Assembly: GCA_945910005.1 (NCBI GenBank)
Contig: OX246739.1
Location: 39,451,625-39,515,624 of the forward strand
DNA: 64,000 bases
Direction: 5' to 3'
Source: Isoperla grammatica
Lineage: Eukaryota; Arthropoda; Insecta; Plecoptera; Perlodidae
The notes beneath the pieces were generated by a model that searched no databases, was not told the origin of the DNA, and saw only the letters and a program-made list of their open reading frames with translations. The position numbers and the translations under genes are program-made. This document shows positions 1 to 12,660 of this stretch, piece by piece; the stretch's first letter is position 1, and every line of letters begins with the position of its first letter.

Positions 1-8
1 GTTTACAG

Positions 9-104
9 GGCGGTGCGACCCTCCCTCCATGAGGTGGGACTCCCTCGAGAGCGACCTATTGCGCCTGCGTCAACTGCGCGAGGCTCGGTGTGACCTCAGG
101 TCAG
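9..104 (+). CDS. unc-13: Internal coding exon, probable unc-13/Munc13 homolog (coiled-coil-prone)
   Basis: The window opens on an acceptor (gtttacag) followed by a 96-nt open stretch that ends at a gtagga donor. Read in the frame that joins the next exon it gives 31 codons, including WDSLESDLLRLRQLREARCD, a Leu/Arg/Glu-rich segment that should be helical and possibly coiled-coil. It enters with two nucleotides of a split codon and leaves with one (G). That G plus the first two bases (AC) of the exon at 7803 makes an Asp codon, and the frame stays open. The alternative donor six bases earlier would put the next exon into a frame with an early stop, so it is rejected. Assignment to unc-13 rests on the downstream calmodulin-type helix, not on this exon. 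The acceptor lies at the very edge of the window, so its polypyrimidine tract cannot be judged. Confidence 0.6.
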
Positions 105-3100
105 GTAGGACTCAAGAACGTTGTCTTCACGCGAGGTCTTTGCGCGCACATGTTTTCTATAGCTAGGCGCGGTCCGAGTCACGTGGGCCTGCCTCATGCA
201 GACGACTCAATGCTTCCCTGGGTGCTCTATCATACAACACTCACATATACCTAAACTGTTCAAGTAGAAATGCATTTAATATATCTTAAGGGCCAATTCA
301 ATCAGAGAAAATTTCTAATTCACGTGTGGATAAATAAATATATAAATACTCGGAAAAGTCTTATATATTTGTCATTTAATTACTACTAAATAACTGAAAT
401 GGTTTAGAGAAAATAATAAATATAAATCCCAAATCCGTTTCAACATATGGAAGCATTAATATATTTCAACATATCGAAGCATTAATAAAGTGTGTAAGGT
501 CCATTAAGTTTTTCATAGCAATGAAAGAGTACTCGGTAACAAAAGTTGCATTCTGCTAATATACTTAGTTCGTACGGTGTCATTTACTTGAATCATTATA
601 ACAGATGGTTAAACATTCTGTATGAAGTTGAATTGCTAATTTCGTAACTAACAAATCAAATGAAATATGTTCAATTATTTACCTGAGCTAGAAAATCATA
701 AAATAGTAGCATTATGTGGTGGAAATATTTGCTTGTGGACGTGGATAGTGAAAGTGAAAGATTACAAAATAAGTTAAATTCGCGTTATTGATTTGTTTTA
801 CACACGATTGTATAGATTAATATTGGTTCTAGTAGTTTGAACTACTAAACTATGTTACGGAACATATCTCTATATATGATGCGGTTGGTATCTGAAAGTC
901 TCGTAACTTAAGCAATCGGTTCAGACACCAGACGATAATATTTCGTCTGGTAGAATATAAAGCTATGTAGCTTAGACTCGGTTGTGTTTTCAGCTATTAA
1001 AACTATTTTTAACTATATTGTACATATACTGGCCAATATGCACTTAAATTCTGCTTGCGATCTCACTTAGAAATATTCTTCACTGGTCATTTATTACCTA
1101 CCGGACTCTGGACAATACTGTTGGGTAAACTATGGCCTCTACATATCATTTAAACCATTAGAACTACGCTTAGCGCTAAAAATAAGAACATAATGTTTCG
1201 CCTCTGTGGTCGAACATGCTACGCATGCAACTAAAATGAGCAACACTGCACAATGTTAGAACTAACTCTAGTGCTTGTGATGACGATACTACACAGTGTT
1301 TGGTGAACCGTTTTTAGTTTTTACGAGTTTATATCATTTATATACCGGTTTTAAACTTGTTTATTCGGAAATTGTTTTCATTCCATGACCACCTTAACCA
1401 AATAATCATATATCTAAAATGTTCTTTACAATCTTTGACACAATGAAAACGAGCAATTCTGAAACACTGATTATCTATAAGACGAGTTGGACATTTTACT
1501 TTACTAGTCAGCACTTTTGTATCTATTTGCGTCCATGCTGTGAGATTAATCAGTGTTTAAATATTTATTGTGGTATTACGTGATATTTTACAATGTGTAA
1601 GTTCCCAATTTTCTGTTACTTAATTCACATTTTAACCCATATAATTGAAATAAACACGCCTAACGTTAAATCATAATACTGATAAAAATAAAAACACAAG
1701 TCAATATTAGGAAACATTTAAACAATCTATAATGACGTCTCTTACATTTTTGTGCAGACGTTTGGACTGATTGATTGCCAATTAAGTAAATTCAATAAGT
1801 AATGTCTCTTACACTATCGAGCACTCGGTTAGATTTATTGAACAAATCAACTTTTATTGTAAGATAACTTTCTTAGGAAGAAATTCCCTTCAAATGTGAT
1901 AATGTACGTTTAGCCTGGAAACGAACGAACGAAACGAAATGAAACTGTTCTTGTTCTACAACAAGAAGTTTCATAATATTCTTTGTAGAGAAGTTTGGAT
2001 ATCATAACAGTTGGCGTCTTCTAAACTTGTTTAAAAGTCGGATCGGACGATCGGAGGCGTCGCGAATGTAGGGTAGAAGCTGTTCGAAGCTTACTCTACT
2101 TTTAAACTGTTTTATACATTGTCAAGCAGGTCATACGTTTTGGATGTCGCATTAAAATATAAACTTAAATGAAATTGAAATAAATGTTAGTCACATTCAC
2201 ACCCGTTGCATCTGAAGGTGGTTTCGTTCTAACGTTTCAATACGCTTAGGGGAAGCATTGGATCATATCTGAAGATGTGGTTTCCATGGTGATTGAAGGG
2301 CAAGTATCATTTCTGATTAGCTTTTCTCGTATCAATGCACCTTTCCGTACACGCTGTAGTGAGTCATTGGGCCCAATCTTTGTCGCACAGTAAGAACCCT
2401 CATAGGCTGCCTTTATTGCAATCTGCTTCCAGCTGAATCACACTCTAGTTGTTCTTCATTTCCAGTCGGCGACTCCCAACGGAAAAGCTTAATTGTTTGA
2501 TCACAAAACAGAGTTGAAGCAAAATCACTTCGATTATAATTAATATTTGTGTTGATAGGATATTTATTGCTTCAGTTAAGCTTATTTTACACATTTACGA
2601 ACCCGATTCCACTTCACGAATTGGATGGCAATAATTGTTAAGACGTTCACCATCGATATAACCAGTTATTAAAAGTAATCGACACTAAAGTATGAAAAGA
2701 AAGGTGTAAATTACATTATTAATATACTTGCAACCTTGCACTTATGGATCAAACAATTTGTTCTCAAATTTTCTTTGGTAGTTGTTTTACTATTGTTATA
2801 TTCCTTGATCGAAGGACGGTTTGATTAATTTAAATGTACTCATATTTTTGTGATTATGATAGTGGTTGGCGCCTTCATCAAGTTAATACGAAATAACTCA
2901 AAGTAATGATCACGCACGATCCCTATTTGACTCAAATATATACTAGGCCTCAATATTCTTCTGGACTGGCGCCTCCACCATTAATGACGTCATCCATACA
3001 GATTTATATTAGACTTCAAAATATGTGTACTTGGCTGGAGCTTCTATTAAATAAATTCTATCTCACATTTGTGTACGAATTAGTTAATTAGTTATCAGCA

Positions 3101-5849
3101 ACCATTCCACATAAAGTGCTGATTTTGATTTGAATGTAGGCTTATGCGAAAGAATTCGGACTCATTGACAGTTAATGTATATTTCTCTTTTTTAAACCGA
3201 AGTTGCATAGATTTTATCTTGTGTTGGTTGGGACAGTTATAGGTTTGAAGTAAGAATTCATTTGTTTGCTTATCATTAACATTTATTTTCTTATAATGAT
3301 AAAACTTTTTTACTTGAACTTACCTACTAATCGTGCGAATAGCCTGACATTGCAAGATGGTTATCAACATCATACAGACGATATGTTTGGCTCGAGGGCG
3401 ATGGTATGAATCTGACGTGAAACATGTTCATTCTTGAGTTGTTTCATAGGCTGTCTTCGTGAATAAACATAGACGATGACGTGACATACATTCCACAACT
3501 GAGGTGTTCCCGCTCATTATTCCAAGCAGTCTTAAACTACTTGTTACAAGCATCCGTTGAGCATCATTAGAACGTGTCAAGACGCCTTTGTCTATTCGAT
3601 TTGTTCCCACGTTTAAACCTTATATAACCGCGTCAATATAATATGTATATCAATTATAAATATCTTTTAGATATTAATTCATATTATTTTTAGACATTTT
3701 TTGTTGTCACGCGCACGAGAAGAATTATTATAGCTATTGTTATAGGCTCACAGGTTCTCCAAGTCACTTTGCCTCTCGCTCTTACGAGTGACTCGTGCGC
3801 GAAAAATCTATCCCCTTTCTCTCTTTCTCCGCTGCCGCTGTAAAGACCAACGCGGGGGTCATCAAAAGAACATGCAGAGGAAGTTATATGCCTTCACAAC
3901 CCGCTTATTGTTACCGCAAAACTTGTTATTATCTATCATATTCGTATAAGGTTTCATGCATTAAAAGCCTTAATTCCGGATGCCTAATGAAATTTATATT
4001 ATTGTCGATAAACAAGTGGATTTATTATAAAACAATTTATTTTGTTTACAAAAAAACTATCGTATAAGCCTGTTTTGTCGATGGTAAATATTATGTTTGA
4101 TCAAAACTATTCCGATGTCCTCCACAAAGAAAATTTCGCCATGTATTTCGTACAGTAGACATTTTTCGGTTGGTCCTTATTATACCATTGAGAATTTTGT
4201 CTCCGGCTTATGGTTGATTTTTTTTTAAACTAGCTTAGTTTTTAAATAATTAGGGCTTTACTAATAGTATAATTTAGGTAAGAGTGTAACTCTTGTGTGT
4301 AAGTAATTGAAAAACATGCGGTTTTGATGCTATCCCTGAACACTAAAACGTTGCATTAACAATAATCCTCATATTGTCGTGCTTCCCTTCTAATAACATT
4401 TGTGTAACGTAATTGAATAGAAGTTACTCAGTGCTACAAAATATGGAATGAAATATTGGTTTGTGAGATTATTTGGGTATGTCTTTCAGACAATAAATTT
4501 TATAAAAAATGTATTCTAAATCTTTTTGAGACACGAAAGCTAAACGTCCAGTTTGGATAGTTTTAATTGAACATATGTTTGTTAATAAACACTTTGTTGC
4601 TAAGCATCTGTAAAAAATATAGGTCTTCAATATGAGGTTTTCCAGAAAAAGACCGCATTTTAAACACAAAGTTATGCTGCATTGGGGCTATGGACTATTG
4701 AAACCAGCTACCTATGTATTTTCTCACAGTGGTCTAACGAGTGGTTTTACACCGCCATGATGGATGGTACTAGTCGGTTGTATCGCCAGGAAGTTATTGG
4801 CTCCTGCTGACGTCACCAACCAAGCCTTGACTATACACTGGGGCCGAACAAAAGCCTTCTTCAAAATCCATAACTCCATTGAGATTCTTTGCGGCAAACA
4901 AAAGATAGATACTCAACGTATATAGAGTGAAATATGAGATCGCGCCACTCGACTAAATAAAAATGTACATTCACTTCGTTAACAAGTAAATATTACAAAT
5001 TTTGAACAAATTTCCTTCTGACAATCTTAAATTAATACATGGAATGCTCACGGCCTTACTACATATTTTTAGGACTCAAATCACCAATGAGGTAATTAAT
5101 CGTAACCCACCATACTTAAGTAGGCCTACTTCCCCCGAATCACGTCGTGAGTTGTGCACGAATACATGTATCAGTCGTGGGCAACTGAGTACCTAAAGTA
5201 AATTACTTTCTTAGCTCGTTGAGTCTCTAGTTGGAATGACGTCATCCAAACTCACACTTACCACCAGCGCAACAATTGTCTCGGACACAGAGCCACTATA
5301 GAACGAAAACGATACTGAGTTTATTCCACCTATAATAAGACATGTCTAAATATTGTATGCACTACAACAATTTATATTTCATGTTAGAAACGTTAACGAG
5401 ACAGTTAAAAAAAATACAGATGTAAGTAAGTATTAATAGAACATTGATAGATCTACTGAGCGGTCTTCTTTATAAAGAAAGTATGATTACTTTTATTAAT
5501 TTCAGGTTACGAATTGTTAAGAGATACCTCAGATTATCGCATACTTTATGTCCCAACCTACTTTTATGTGTTAGAGATACTTAATCAAGTCGTATCAGTA
5601 ATGAAAATAAAGAGTGTGAATGAGGATCTGTTTTATTGAGTGAATAGTTCATTGTGCAAATGTCCGTTGATTAAGAAACCGCTCGTAAAGGACCCACTGT
5701 TCGTTAGATACTATCAACTGAAGTATTGTTATAATGATGACGATGTCTCGGTAACACGTGTTCATGATAGCGATCATACCTTAACTACTGCTGAGATCCA
5801 CATTGATAGTGTTGCTTCGGGCGAATACGATACTAAGCTATACCGTGGG

Positions 5850-7430
5850 TAATATTTGTCGTATCTATGCATACCTTGTACATATACTAGCGCTCTGAAA
5901 GTGAAGCTATTGTACTTGTCTTCCAAGTATAACTAGCGATCTGGTGACCGATATTGTTGTACATTTACCAAACCTGGTGCGGGATAGCCTCTGTAACTGG
6001 AGACTGACCAGAGTCAGACAATTAAAACATATAAATGATAAGTTGTATTGTACAATTATATCAATAAATATCTTTATTTCGGATTTGGTCTCCTAACGAG
6101 CAATTCATTGTACCCTATTCAGACCATGCGCGTAGCACCTATGGAGAACAAACCGCATACACCTGTACGTCTGTGTCTATACTAGCATCCACAGTACTTG
6201 TCTTCCTAGCATTTACCTCTGTGTGTACTGTGTATACTATAGCACCTCTGATGAGAAAACCACATACACTTGTGTACTTGTATGTCTACGCTAGCAACCT
6301 CTTGATGTGCCAACTGTTATGATTGTATACCCAGCATTTACCTCTATGTGTACGTCAGCACTTTGATGGGCATACCACTGCCCTCGTATACCCAATATAT
6401 AAGGCGTATTAACTCTCTGCTGATGTGCAACGTATTCTGTCTTCCTAGCTAATATACCTCTGTGCTGATGTGCAAAGTATAGGGCACTAGCAACACCAAA
6501 AGACAACAATGAAACAAATAAATTGAATCGATGGACAAACAACAAACTGTCAAAAAATAATTTCGTCTGATTTTGGAAAACAAAACAAAAAACAAACAAA
6601 TACACATACAAAACTTTCACTTAGTCGTTGTCTATCATTAAAAGTTTTAAATTGCGAGCAGTTACTACACTTGTTTTTATTTCTATGGTTGCAATTTTAT
6701 TATTTTGACAGCTGATGGTTTGTCCATCAGTTTAATTCATTTGTTTCATTGTTGTCTTTCGGTGTTGCTAGTGCCCTATTCGTCTTCCTAGCATATACCT
6801 CTATGTGTAAAGGCCTATTAGCGCTCTGCCGAGCAACCCACTGTGTAAACCTACCGTATGTAGACCATGTGTGTAGCCTACTCTAGCGCTTTGCAGGGAA
6901 GCCCATTATGTTTTTGTACCTAGCATACGTCTGTGTAAATTAGCGCTGTGACGGCAAACATTGTAACTAGGTCCTATCTACCCTGTATTGACTATGTGTG
7001 TAAATTAGCGCTCTGACGAGCAAACTATTGTACTTACCTACCGTATTTAGACTGTGTGTATTCTAGCATCTTTACAGGAAATCCATTGTGGTTTACACTC
7101 ATGTGATAACATAACTTTAACCAGCAAAATATTGTAACTATCTTTGTATATACTAGTACTCTGACTAGTAAAACATGGTACTTGTAAACTATATGTAGGT
7201 TGTGTGTCTGACAGGCAAAGCATTGTCTTTCTTCACCCACCACATAACCCTATATACTCTCTCTCTTTCTGACCCTGTGTATACCAGTGCTTTGAGAGTC
7301 AATACATTGTGTGTACTATCAGCCATCTGTAGACCTCCTATGTCTGCAAGAGGTCTAGCGCTGTGAGTGTGTGTATCCGCCATAATATGTTTAGACCTGT
7401 CAATACCTTGTTACTACTACGGCCACTAAT
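5850..7430. repeat. Degenerate minisatellite-like field
   Basis: Loosely repeated modules recur at roughly 60-90 bp. Typical words are agcgctctgacgagcaaac, attgtacttacctaccgta and gtgtgtaaattagcgctctg, with variants such as agcgctctgccgagcaaccc and agcgctttgcagggaagccc. Copies have drifted strongly, and spacing is irregular. The field is interrupted by the MITE at 6482-6776. No open frame is conserved between modules, so this is an old tandem array rather than coding sequence. Confidence 0.6.
6482..6776. mobile_element. TA-flanked inverted-repeat MITE
   Basis: The left end GGGCACTAGCAACACC is mirrored at the right end as GGTGTTGCTAGTGCCC. The inverted match runs about 60 bp on each side, through acaacaatgaaacaaat and its complement, with a few mismatches. 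Both ends abut the dinucleotide TA (6480-6481 and 6777-6778), as expected for a Tc1/mariner-type target duplication. The roughly 295-bp element has no transposase frame, so it is non-autonomous. Confidence 0.7.
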
Positions 7431-7802
7431 ACTGCTGTTAAGCATGTAAGAACGTAGTTAACAGCTATCAGAGGTCAATTTAACGCTACCTTCAAATAAC
7501 ATACGAATATTTTAACGATTTACTTTAACTACTGTTAGCCTTACTACTGTGAGTGGCCGTAGTGTGAACAAGTTCTAAGATAATGTACCGTAAATCGACT
7601 GGACCGACCAATGACAATATGACAATATGGTACGGAACGGTGCAGTCCGCTTTACGGCACACACCTATACTGCACAGTCCTCAGTCAAGGTCCGTCAACC
7701 CCCTAGCAGAGGTTCGGTAAAGTTCGACGAGCCCCCACCAGGGGTTAAATCCCGAGTGATGTGTGTGTATCTGACAGCCGACTGCGCTCGCCTTGATTGC
7801 AG

Positions 7803-7919
7803 ACCCCGAGAACACAGAGGGCGCGGACTTGCAGAGGAAGCTGGAGATGTTGAACACGATCATGGACCAGGAGGCGCGCGCTGAGCAGGCTCGCCGACAG
7901 CTGCAGTACTACGGCCACT
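7803..7919 (+). CDS. unc-13: Internal coding exon, probable unc-13/Munc13 homolog (helical)
   Basis: The acceptor is ccttgattgcag; the donor is GTTAGT at 7920. The exon is 117 nt, phase 1 in and phase 1 out, so it is symmetric and could be skipped without changing frame. It encodes PENTEGADLQRKLEML followed by NTIMDQEARAEQARRQLQYYGH, an amphipathic, coiled-coil-like helix that continues the one from the exon at 9-104. The final T joins CC of the exon at 13595 to give Ser. If the donor is not used, the frame stops at once at TAG (7921-7923). The last 46 or so bases of this exon, together with its donor, are the founder of the 140-bp tandem array that follows, which is very unusual. Confidence 0.75.
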
Positions 7920-10900
7920 GTTAGTATACGCTGCTACCTTACACCTGTTGTACACGCTACTAACTTACACCTGCTAGGGTGACACGTCAACACAAACACA
8001 ATAACACAATATCACGCGCGCTGAGCAGGCTCGCCGACAGCTGCAGTACTACGGCCACTGTTAGTATACGCTGCTATCTTACACCTGTTGTACACGCTAC
8101 TAACTTACACCTGCTAGGGTGACACATCAACACAAACACAATAACACAATATCACGCGCGCTGAGCAGGCTCGCCGACAGCTGCAGTACTACGGCTACTG
8201 TTAGCATACGCTGCTACCTTACACCTGTTGTACACGCTACTAACTTACACCTGCTGGGGTGACACATCAACACAAACACAATAACACAATATCACGCGCG
8301 CTGAGCAGGCCCGCCGACAGCTGCTGTACTACGGCCACTGTAAGTATACGCTGCTACCTTACACCTGTTGTACACGCTACTAACTTATACCTGCTAGGGT
8401 GACACATCAACACAAACACAATAACACAATATCACGCGCGCTGAGCAGGCTCGCCGACAGCTGCAGTACTACGGCTACTGTTAGCATACGCTGCTACCTT
8501 ACACCTGTTGTACACGCTACTAACTTACACCTGCTGGGGTGACACATCAACACAAACACAATAACACAATATCACGCGCGCTGAGCAGGCTCGCCGACAG
8601 CTGCAGTACTACGGCCACTGTTAGTATACGCTGCTACCTTACACCTGTTGTACACGCTACTAACTTACACCTGCTAGGGTGACACGTCAACACAAACACA
8701 ATAACACAATATCACGCGCGCTGAGCAGGCTCGCCGACAGCTGCAGTACTACGGCCACTGTTAGTATACGCTGCTATCTTACACCTGTTGTACACGCTAC
8801 TAACTTACACCTGCTAGGGTGACACATCAACACAAACACAATAACACAATATCACGCGCGCTGAGCAGGCTCGCCGACAGCTGCAGTACTACGGCTACTG
8901 TTAGCATACGCTGCTACCTTACACCTGTTGTACACGCTACTAACTTACACCTGCTGGGGTGACACATCAACACAAACACAATAACACAATATCACGCGCG
9001 CTGAGCAGGCCCGCCGACAGCTGCTGTACTACGGCCACTGTAAGTATACGCTGCTACCTTACACCTGTTGTACACGCTACTAACTTATACCTGCTAGGGT
9101 GACACATCAACACAAACACAATAACACAATATCACGCGCGCTGAGCAGGCTCGCCGACAGCTGCAGTACTACGGCTACTGTTAGCATACGCTGCTACCTT
9201 ACACCTGTTGTACACGCTACTAACTTACACCTGCTGGGGTGACACATCAACACAAACACAATAACACAATATCACGCGCGCTGAGCAGGCTCGCCGACAG
9301 CTGCAGTACTACGGCCACTGTTAGTATACGCTGCTACCTTACACCTGTTGTACACGCTACTAACTTACACCTGCTGGGGTGACACATCAACACAAACACA
9401 ATAACACAATATCACGCGCGCTGAGCAGGCCCGCCGACAGCTGCTGTACTACGGCCACTGTTAGTATACGCTGCTACCTTACACCTGTTGTACACGCTAC
9501 TAACTTACACCTGCTGGGGTGACACATCAACACAAACACAATAACACAATATCACGCGCGCTGAGCAGGCCCGCCGACAGCTGCAGTACTACGGCCACTG
9601 TTAGTATACGCTGCTACCTTACACCTGTTGTACACGCTAATAACTTATACCTGCTAGGGTGACACATCAACACAAACACAATAACACAATATCACGCGCG
9701 CTGAGCAGGCTCGCCGACAGTTGCAGTACTACGGCCACTGTTAGTATACGCTGCTACCTTACACCTGTTGTACACGCTACTAACTTACACCTGCTAGGGT
9801 GACACATCAACACAAACACAATAACACAATATCACGCGCGCTGAGCAGGCTCGCCGACAGCTGCAGTACTACGGCCACTGTTAGTATACGCTGCTACCTT
9901 ACACCTGTTGTACACGCTACTAACTTATACCTGCTAGGGTGACACATCAACACAAACACAATAACACAATATCACGCGCGCTGAGCAGGCTCGCCGACAG
10001 TTGCAGTACTACGGCCACTGTTAGTATACGCTGCTACCTTACACCTGTTGTACACGCTACTAACTTACACCTGCTAGGGTGACACATCAACACAAACACA
10101 ATAACACAATATCACGCGCGCTGAGCAGGCTCGCCGACAGCTGCAGTACTACGGCCACTGTTAGTATACGCTGCTACCTTACACCTGTTGTACACGCTAC
10201 TAACTTACACCTGCTGGGGTGACACATCAACACAGACACAATAACACAATATCACGCGCGCTGAGCAGGCCCGCCGACAGCTGCAGTACTACGGCCACTG
10301 TTAGTATACGCTGCTACCTTACACCTGTTGTACACGCTACTAACTTACACCTGCTGGGGTGACACATCAACACAAACACAATAACACAATATCACGCGCG
10401 CTGAGCAGGCCCGCCGACAGCTGCAGTACTACGGCCACTGTTAGTATACGCTGCTACCTTACACCTGTTGTACACGCTACTAACTTACACCTGCTGGGGT
10501 GACACATCAACACAAACACAATAACACAATATCACGCGCGCTGAGCAGGCCCGCCGACAGCTGCTGTACTACGGCCACTGTAAGTATACGCTGCTACCTT
10601 ACACCTGTTGTACACGCTACTAACTTACACCTGCTGGGGTGACACATCAACACAAACACAATAACACAATATCACGCGCGCTGAGCAAGCCCGCTGACAG
10701 CTGCTGTACTACGGCCACTGTTAGTATACGCTGCTACCTTACACCTGTTGTACACGCTACTAACTTACACCTGCTAGGGTGACACATCAACACAAACACA
10801 ATAACACAATATCACTCGCGCTGAGCAGGCTCGCCGACAGCTGCAGTACTACGGCCACTGTTAGTATACGCTGCTACCTTACACCTGTTGTACACGCTAC

Positions 10901-11428
10901 TAACTAACACCTGCTAGGGTGACACATCAACACTAACACGATAATACAATATCACGCGCGCTGAGCAGGCCCGCCGACAGCTAAAGTACTACGGTCACTG
11001 TTAGCATACGCTGCTACCTTACACCTGTTGTACACGCTACTAACTTACACCTGCTAGGGTGACACATCAACACAGACACAATAACACAATATCACGCGCG
11101 CTGGCTAGGCCCGCCGACAGCTGCTGTACTACGGCCACTGTTAGTATACGCTGCTACCTTACACCTGTTGTACACGCTACTAACTTACACCTGCTGGGGT
11201 GACACATCAACACAAACACGATAACACAATATCACGCGCGCTGAGCAGGCTCGCCGACAGCTGCTGTACTACGGCCACTGTTAGTATACGCTGCTACCTT
11301 ACACCTGTTGTACACGCTACTAACTTACACCTGCTGGGGTGACACATCAACACAAACACGATAACACAATATCACGCGCGCTGAGCAGGCTCGCCGACAG
11401 CTGCTGTACTACGGCCACTGTTAGTATA
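7874..11428 (+). repeat. 140-bp tandem array carrying the exon end and splice donor (about 25.4 copies)
   Basis: The word ctgagcaggc (with minor variants) recurs at exactly 140-bp steps from 7881 to 11381, 26 occurrences, with no insertion or deletion over 3.5 kb. Each unit holds the last 39-46 bases of the coding exon ending acggccact, a donor (mostly GTTAGT, sometimes GTTAGC or GTAAGT), a tract with TACTAAC, then ctgctagg or ctgctggg, and an A/C-rich spacer (cacaaacacaataacac). Units 1-5 and 6-10 share the same series of variants, so a 700-bp block was duplicated. Units 14 and 16 share ttgcag, which shows a 280-bp step. Copies differ by only a few bases, so the array is young or kept uniform by unequal exchange. 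Confidence 0.95.
7920..7977 (+). other. Possible 58-nt minimal intron (first unit of the array)
   Basis: From the real exon donor GTTAGT, a perfect TACTAAC branch-point word lies 39 nt in, followed by ttacacctgctag, ending in AG 58 nt from the donor. If this AG is used, the next segment 7978-8059 (82 nt) ends at the next donor and forms a pseudo-exon. Joined in phase it reads TGG then TGA, a stop. The same layout recurs in the array wherever ctgctagg is present; units with ctgctggg have lost the AG. The branch word resembles TACTAAT, located 18 nt before the exon at 13595. Use in RNA is inference only. Confidence 0.45.
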
Positions 11429-12479
11429 CACCATCTCTTCTCTATGACAGAAAGTAATTATAATCAAACACAATCACACTCAACGAGCAAATACAGTGTT
11501 ACGTATTTATAATCTGTTTCTTAAATAGACAGTTAATTTTAAGTTTAAATTATGCTTTCATTTGGTCATTTCTCCTCTAACATCAGTCATACTCTGTCAT
11601 ATTAAGCAACTTTCCTATCAATTACCCACGAAAATATAATTTAATACGCATAATGAGTTCCAGTCATAGATGTGTTTACACTATTTATTATTTATGCGGG
11701 GAGCTATCCTGTAAAGTTACAATTCTGAGTTCAATGTACCGTTTCACAGCCACGTCTATCACACAACATTTCTAAAACCGTTCGCACGCGAGCAGTGTTA
11801 AATATCGTTTATATTCCAGATTTCAATCTTTCACCCTTAATTCACAAATCCTATCCAATTTTCGTCGGACACAATTGAATGCCAATAACAGTGTAGAAAC
11901 GCACGTTATCTTGTGTTTTAACTTAAGGGCGATGCCCGGGACATTTTCATGCGTAATGGCAACCCCTTCTAGTAAAGGAATTTATACAAAAATGAGCATT
12001 ATATGCCTATCTTTATTCAATTTTGTTGATTTGATGATTCTGATCCTACAATTTAAAATTTAGTATGCTAGAATCCTGTGGATATACAACTCATTACAAA
12101 AAGTGTTAAAATAAGTCTTCTTAACCCGGGCTTCTTAGTAAGGGTCTTATTCATTGAGCATAGTACTGCACAGGGTTTACGAAGCTCAATCTGTCAGTAT
12201 TGTTAGAATTATTAATATGAACATTTCGTTTTCTTGTTCCCAACAAAGAGCAGATTTTATCAGGCAATCAAACTCGGTGATAAAGTGGAGTAATCGAAGT
12301 CGCATTCAGTGTGACAATTTAATATGTTGGATATAGAGCAGCAAGCTTTTTATCTCTTTCTTGTAGGGTGTCTCATTGACGTATTCAGACTTCTCATGAT
12401 TTCTTGCGATGTTATTGTGGGAGGACGACACTTTGATCGAAGAATGTGAGAACAAGAGATGTATAGCTACATTATTATA

Positions 12480-12660
12480 TGCAGGACAAGCAGATGGCTT
12501 TGCGAGAACCTGACAGGCTATTTAAAGATGTCGCTGGTTCGATTCCGGCCACCGGCTATACTGACTGAAGGGTTTTCCCGAGGTATCCTCAGTTATCCAA
12601 ATACCATGATGTATCTAGTTAGGCACATGAAGGGTAGTATCAGGTATTGTTTTGAGATTA
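12480..12660 (+). mobile_element. tRNA-derived SINE-like copy
   Basis: A B-box-like GGTTCGATTCC (12536-12546) sits in a tRNA-like context. It is followed by gaagggttttcccgaggtat and cctcagttat, then atctagttaggcacatga. Closely related tails occur at 40880-40975 and 58907-59027, so this is a dispersed family. The A box is degenerate, and no polyA or simple tail is clear. Orientation is inferred from the B box. Confidence 0.5.

Larger units (their letters stand above)
105..7802 (+). other. Intron, AT-rich, with repeats in its last third
   Basis: This stretch of 7.7 kb separates two phase-matched exons. Bases 105 to about 5850 are AT-rich with scattered stops in all frames. I see no exon-like GC rise and no clear repeat, apart from a small inverted GC-rich pair near 3709 and 3793 (cacgcgcacgag / ctcgtgcgcg). 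The last third holds a degenerate repeat field and an embedded MITE, listed separately. Confidence 0.55.

Noticed and set aside
7627..7884. Frame running into the exon at 7803
   Set aside because: It uses the wrong frame of the exon (ending at TGA inside it), and its upstream part has no acceptor or promoter support.
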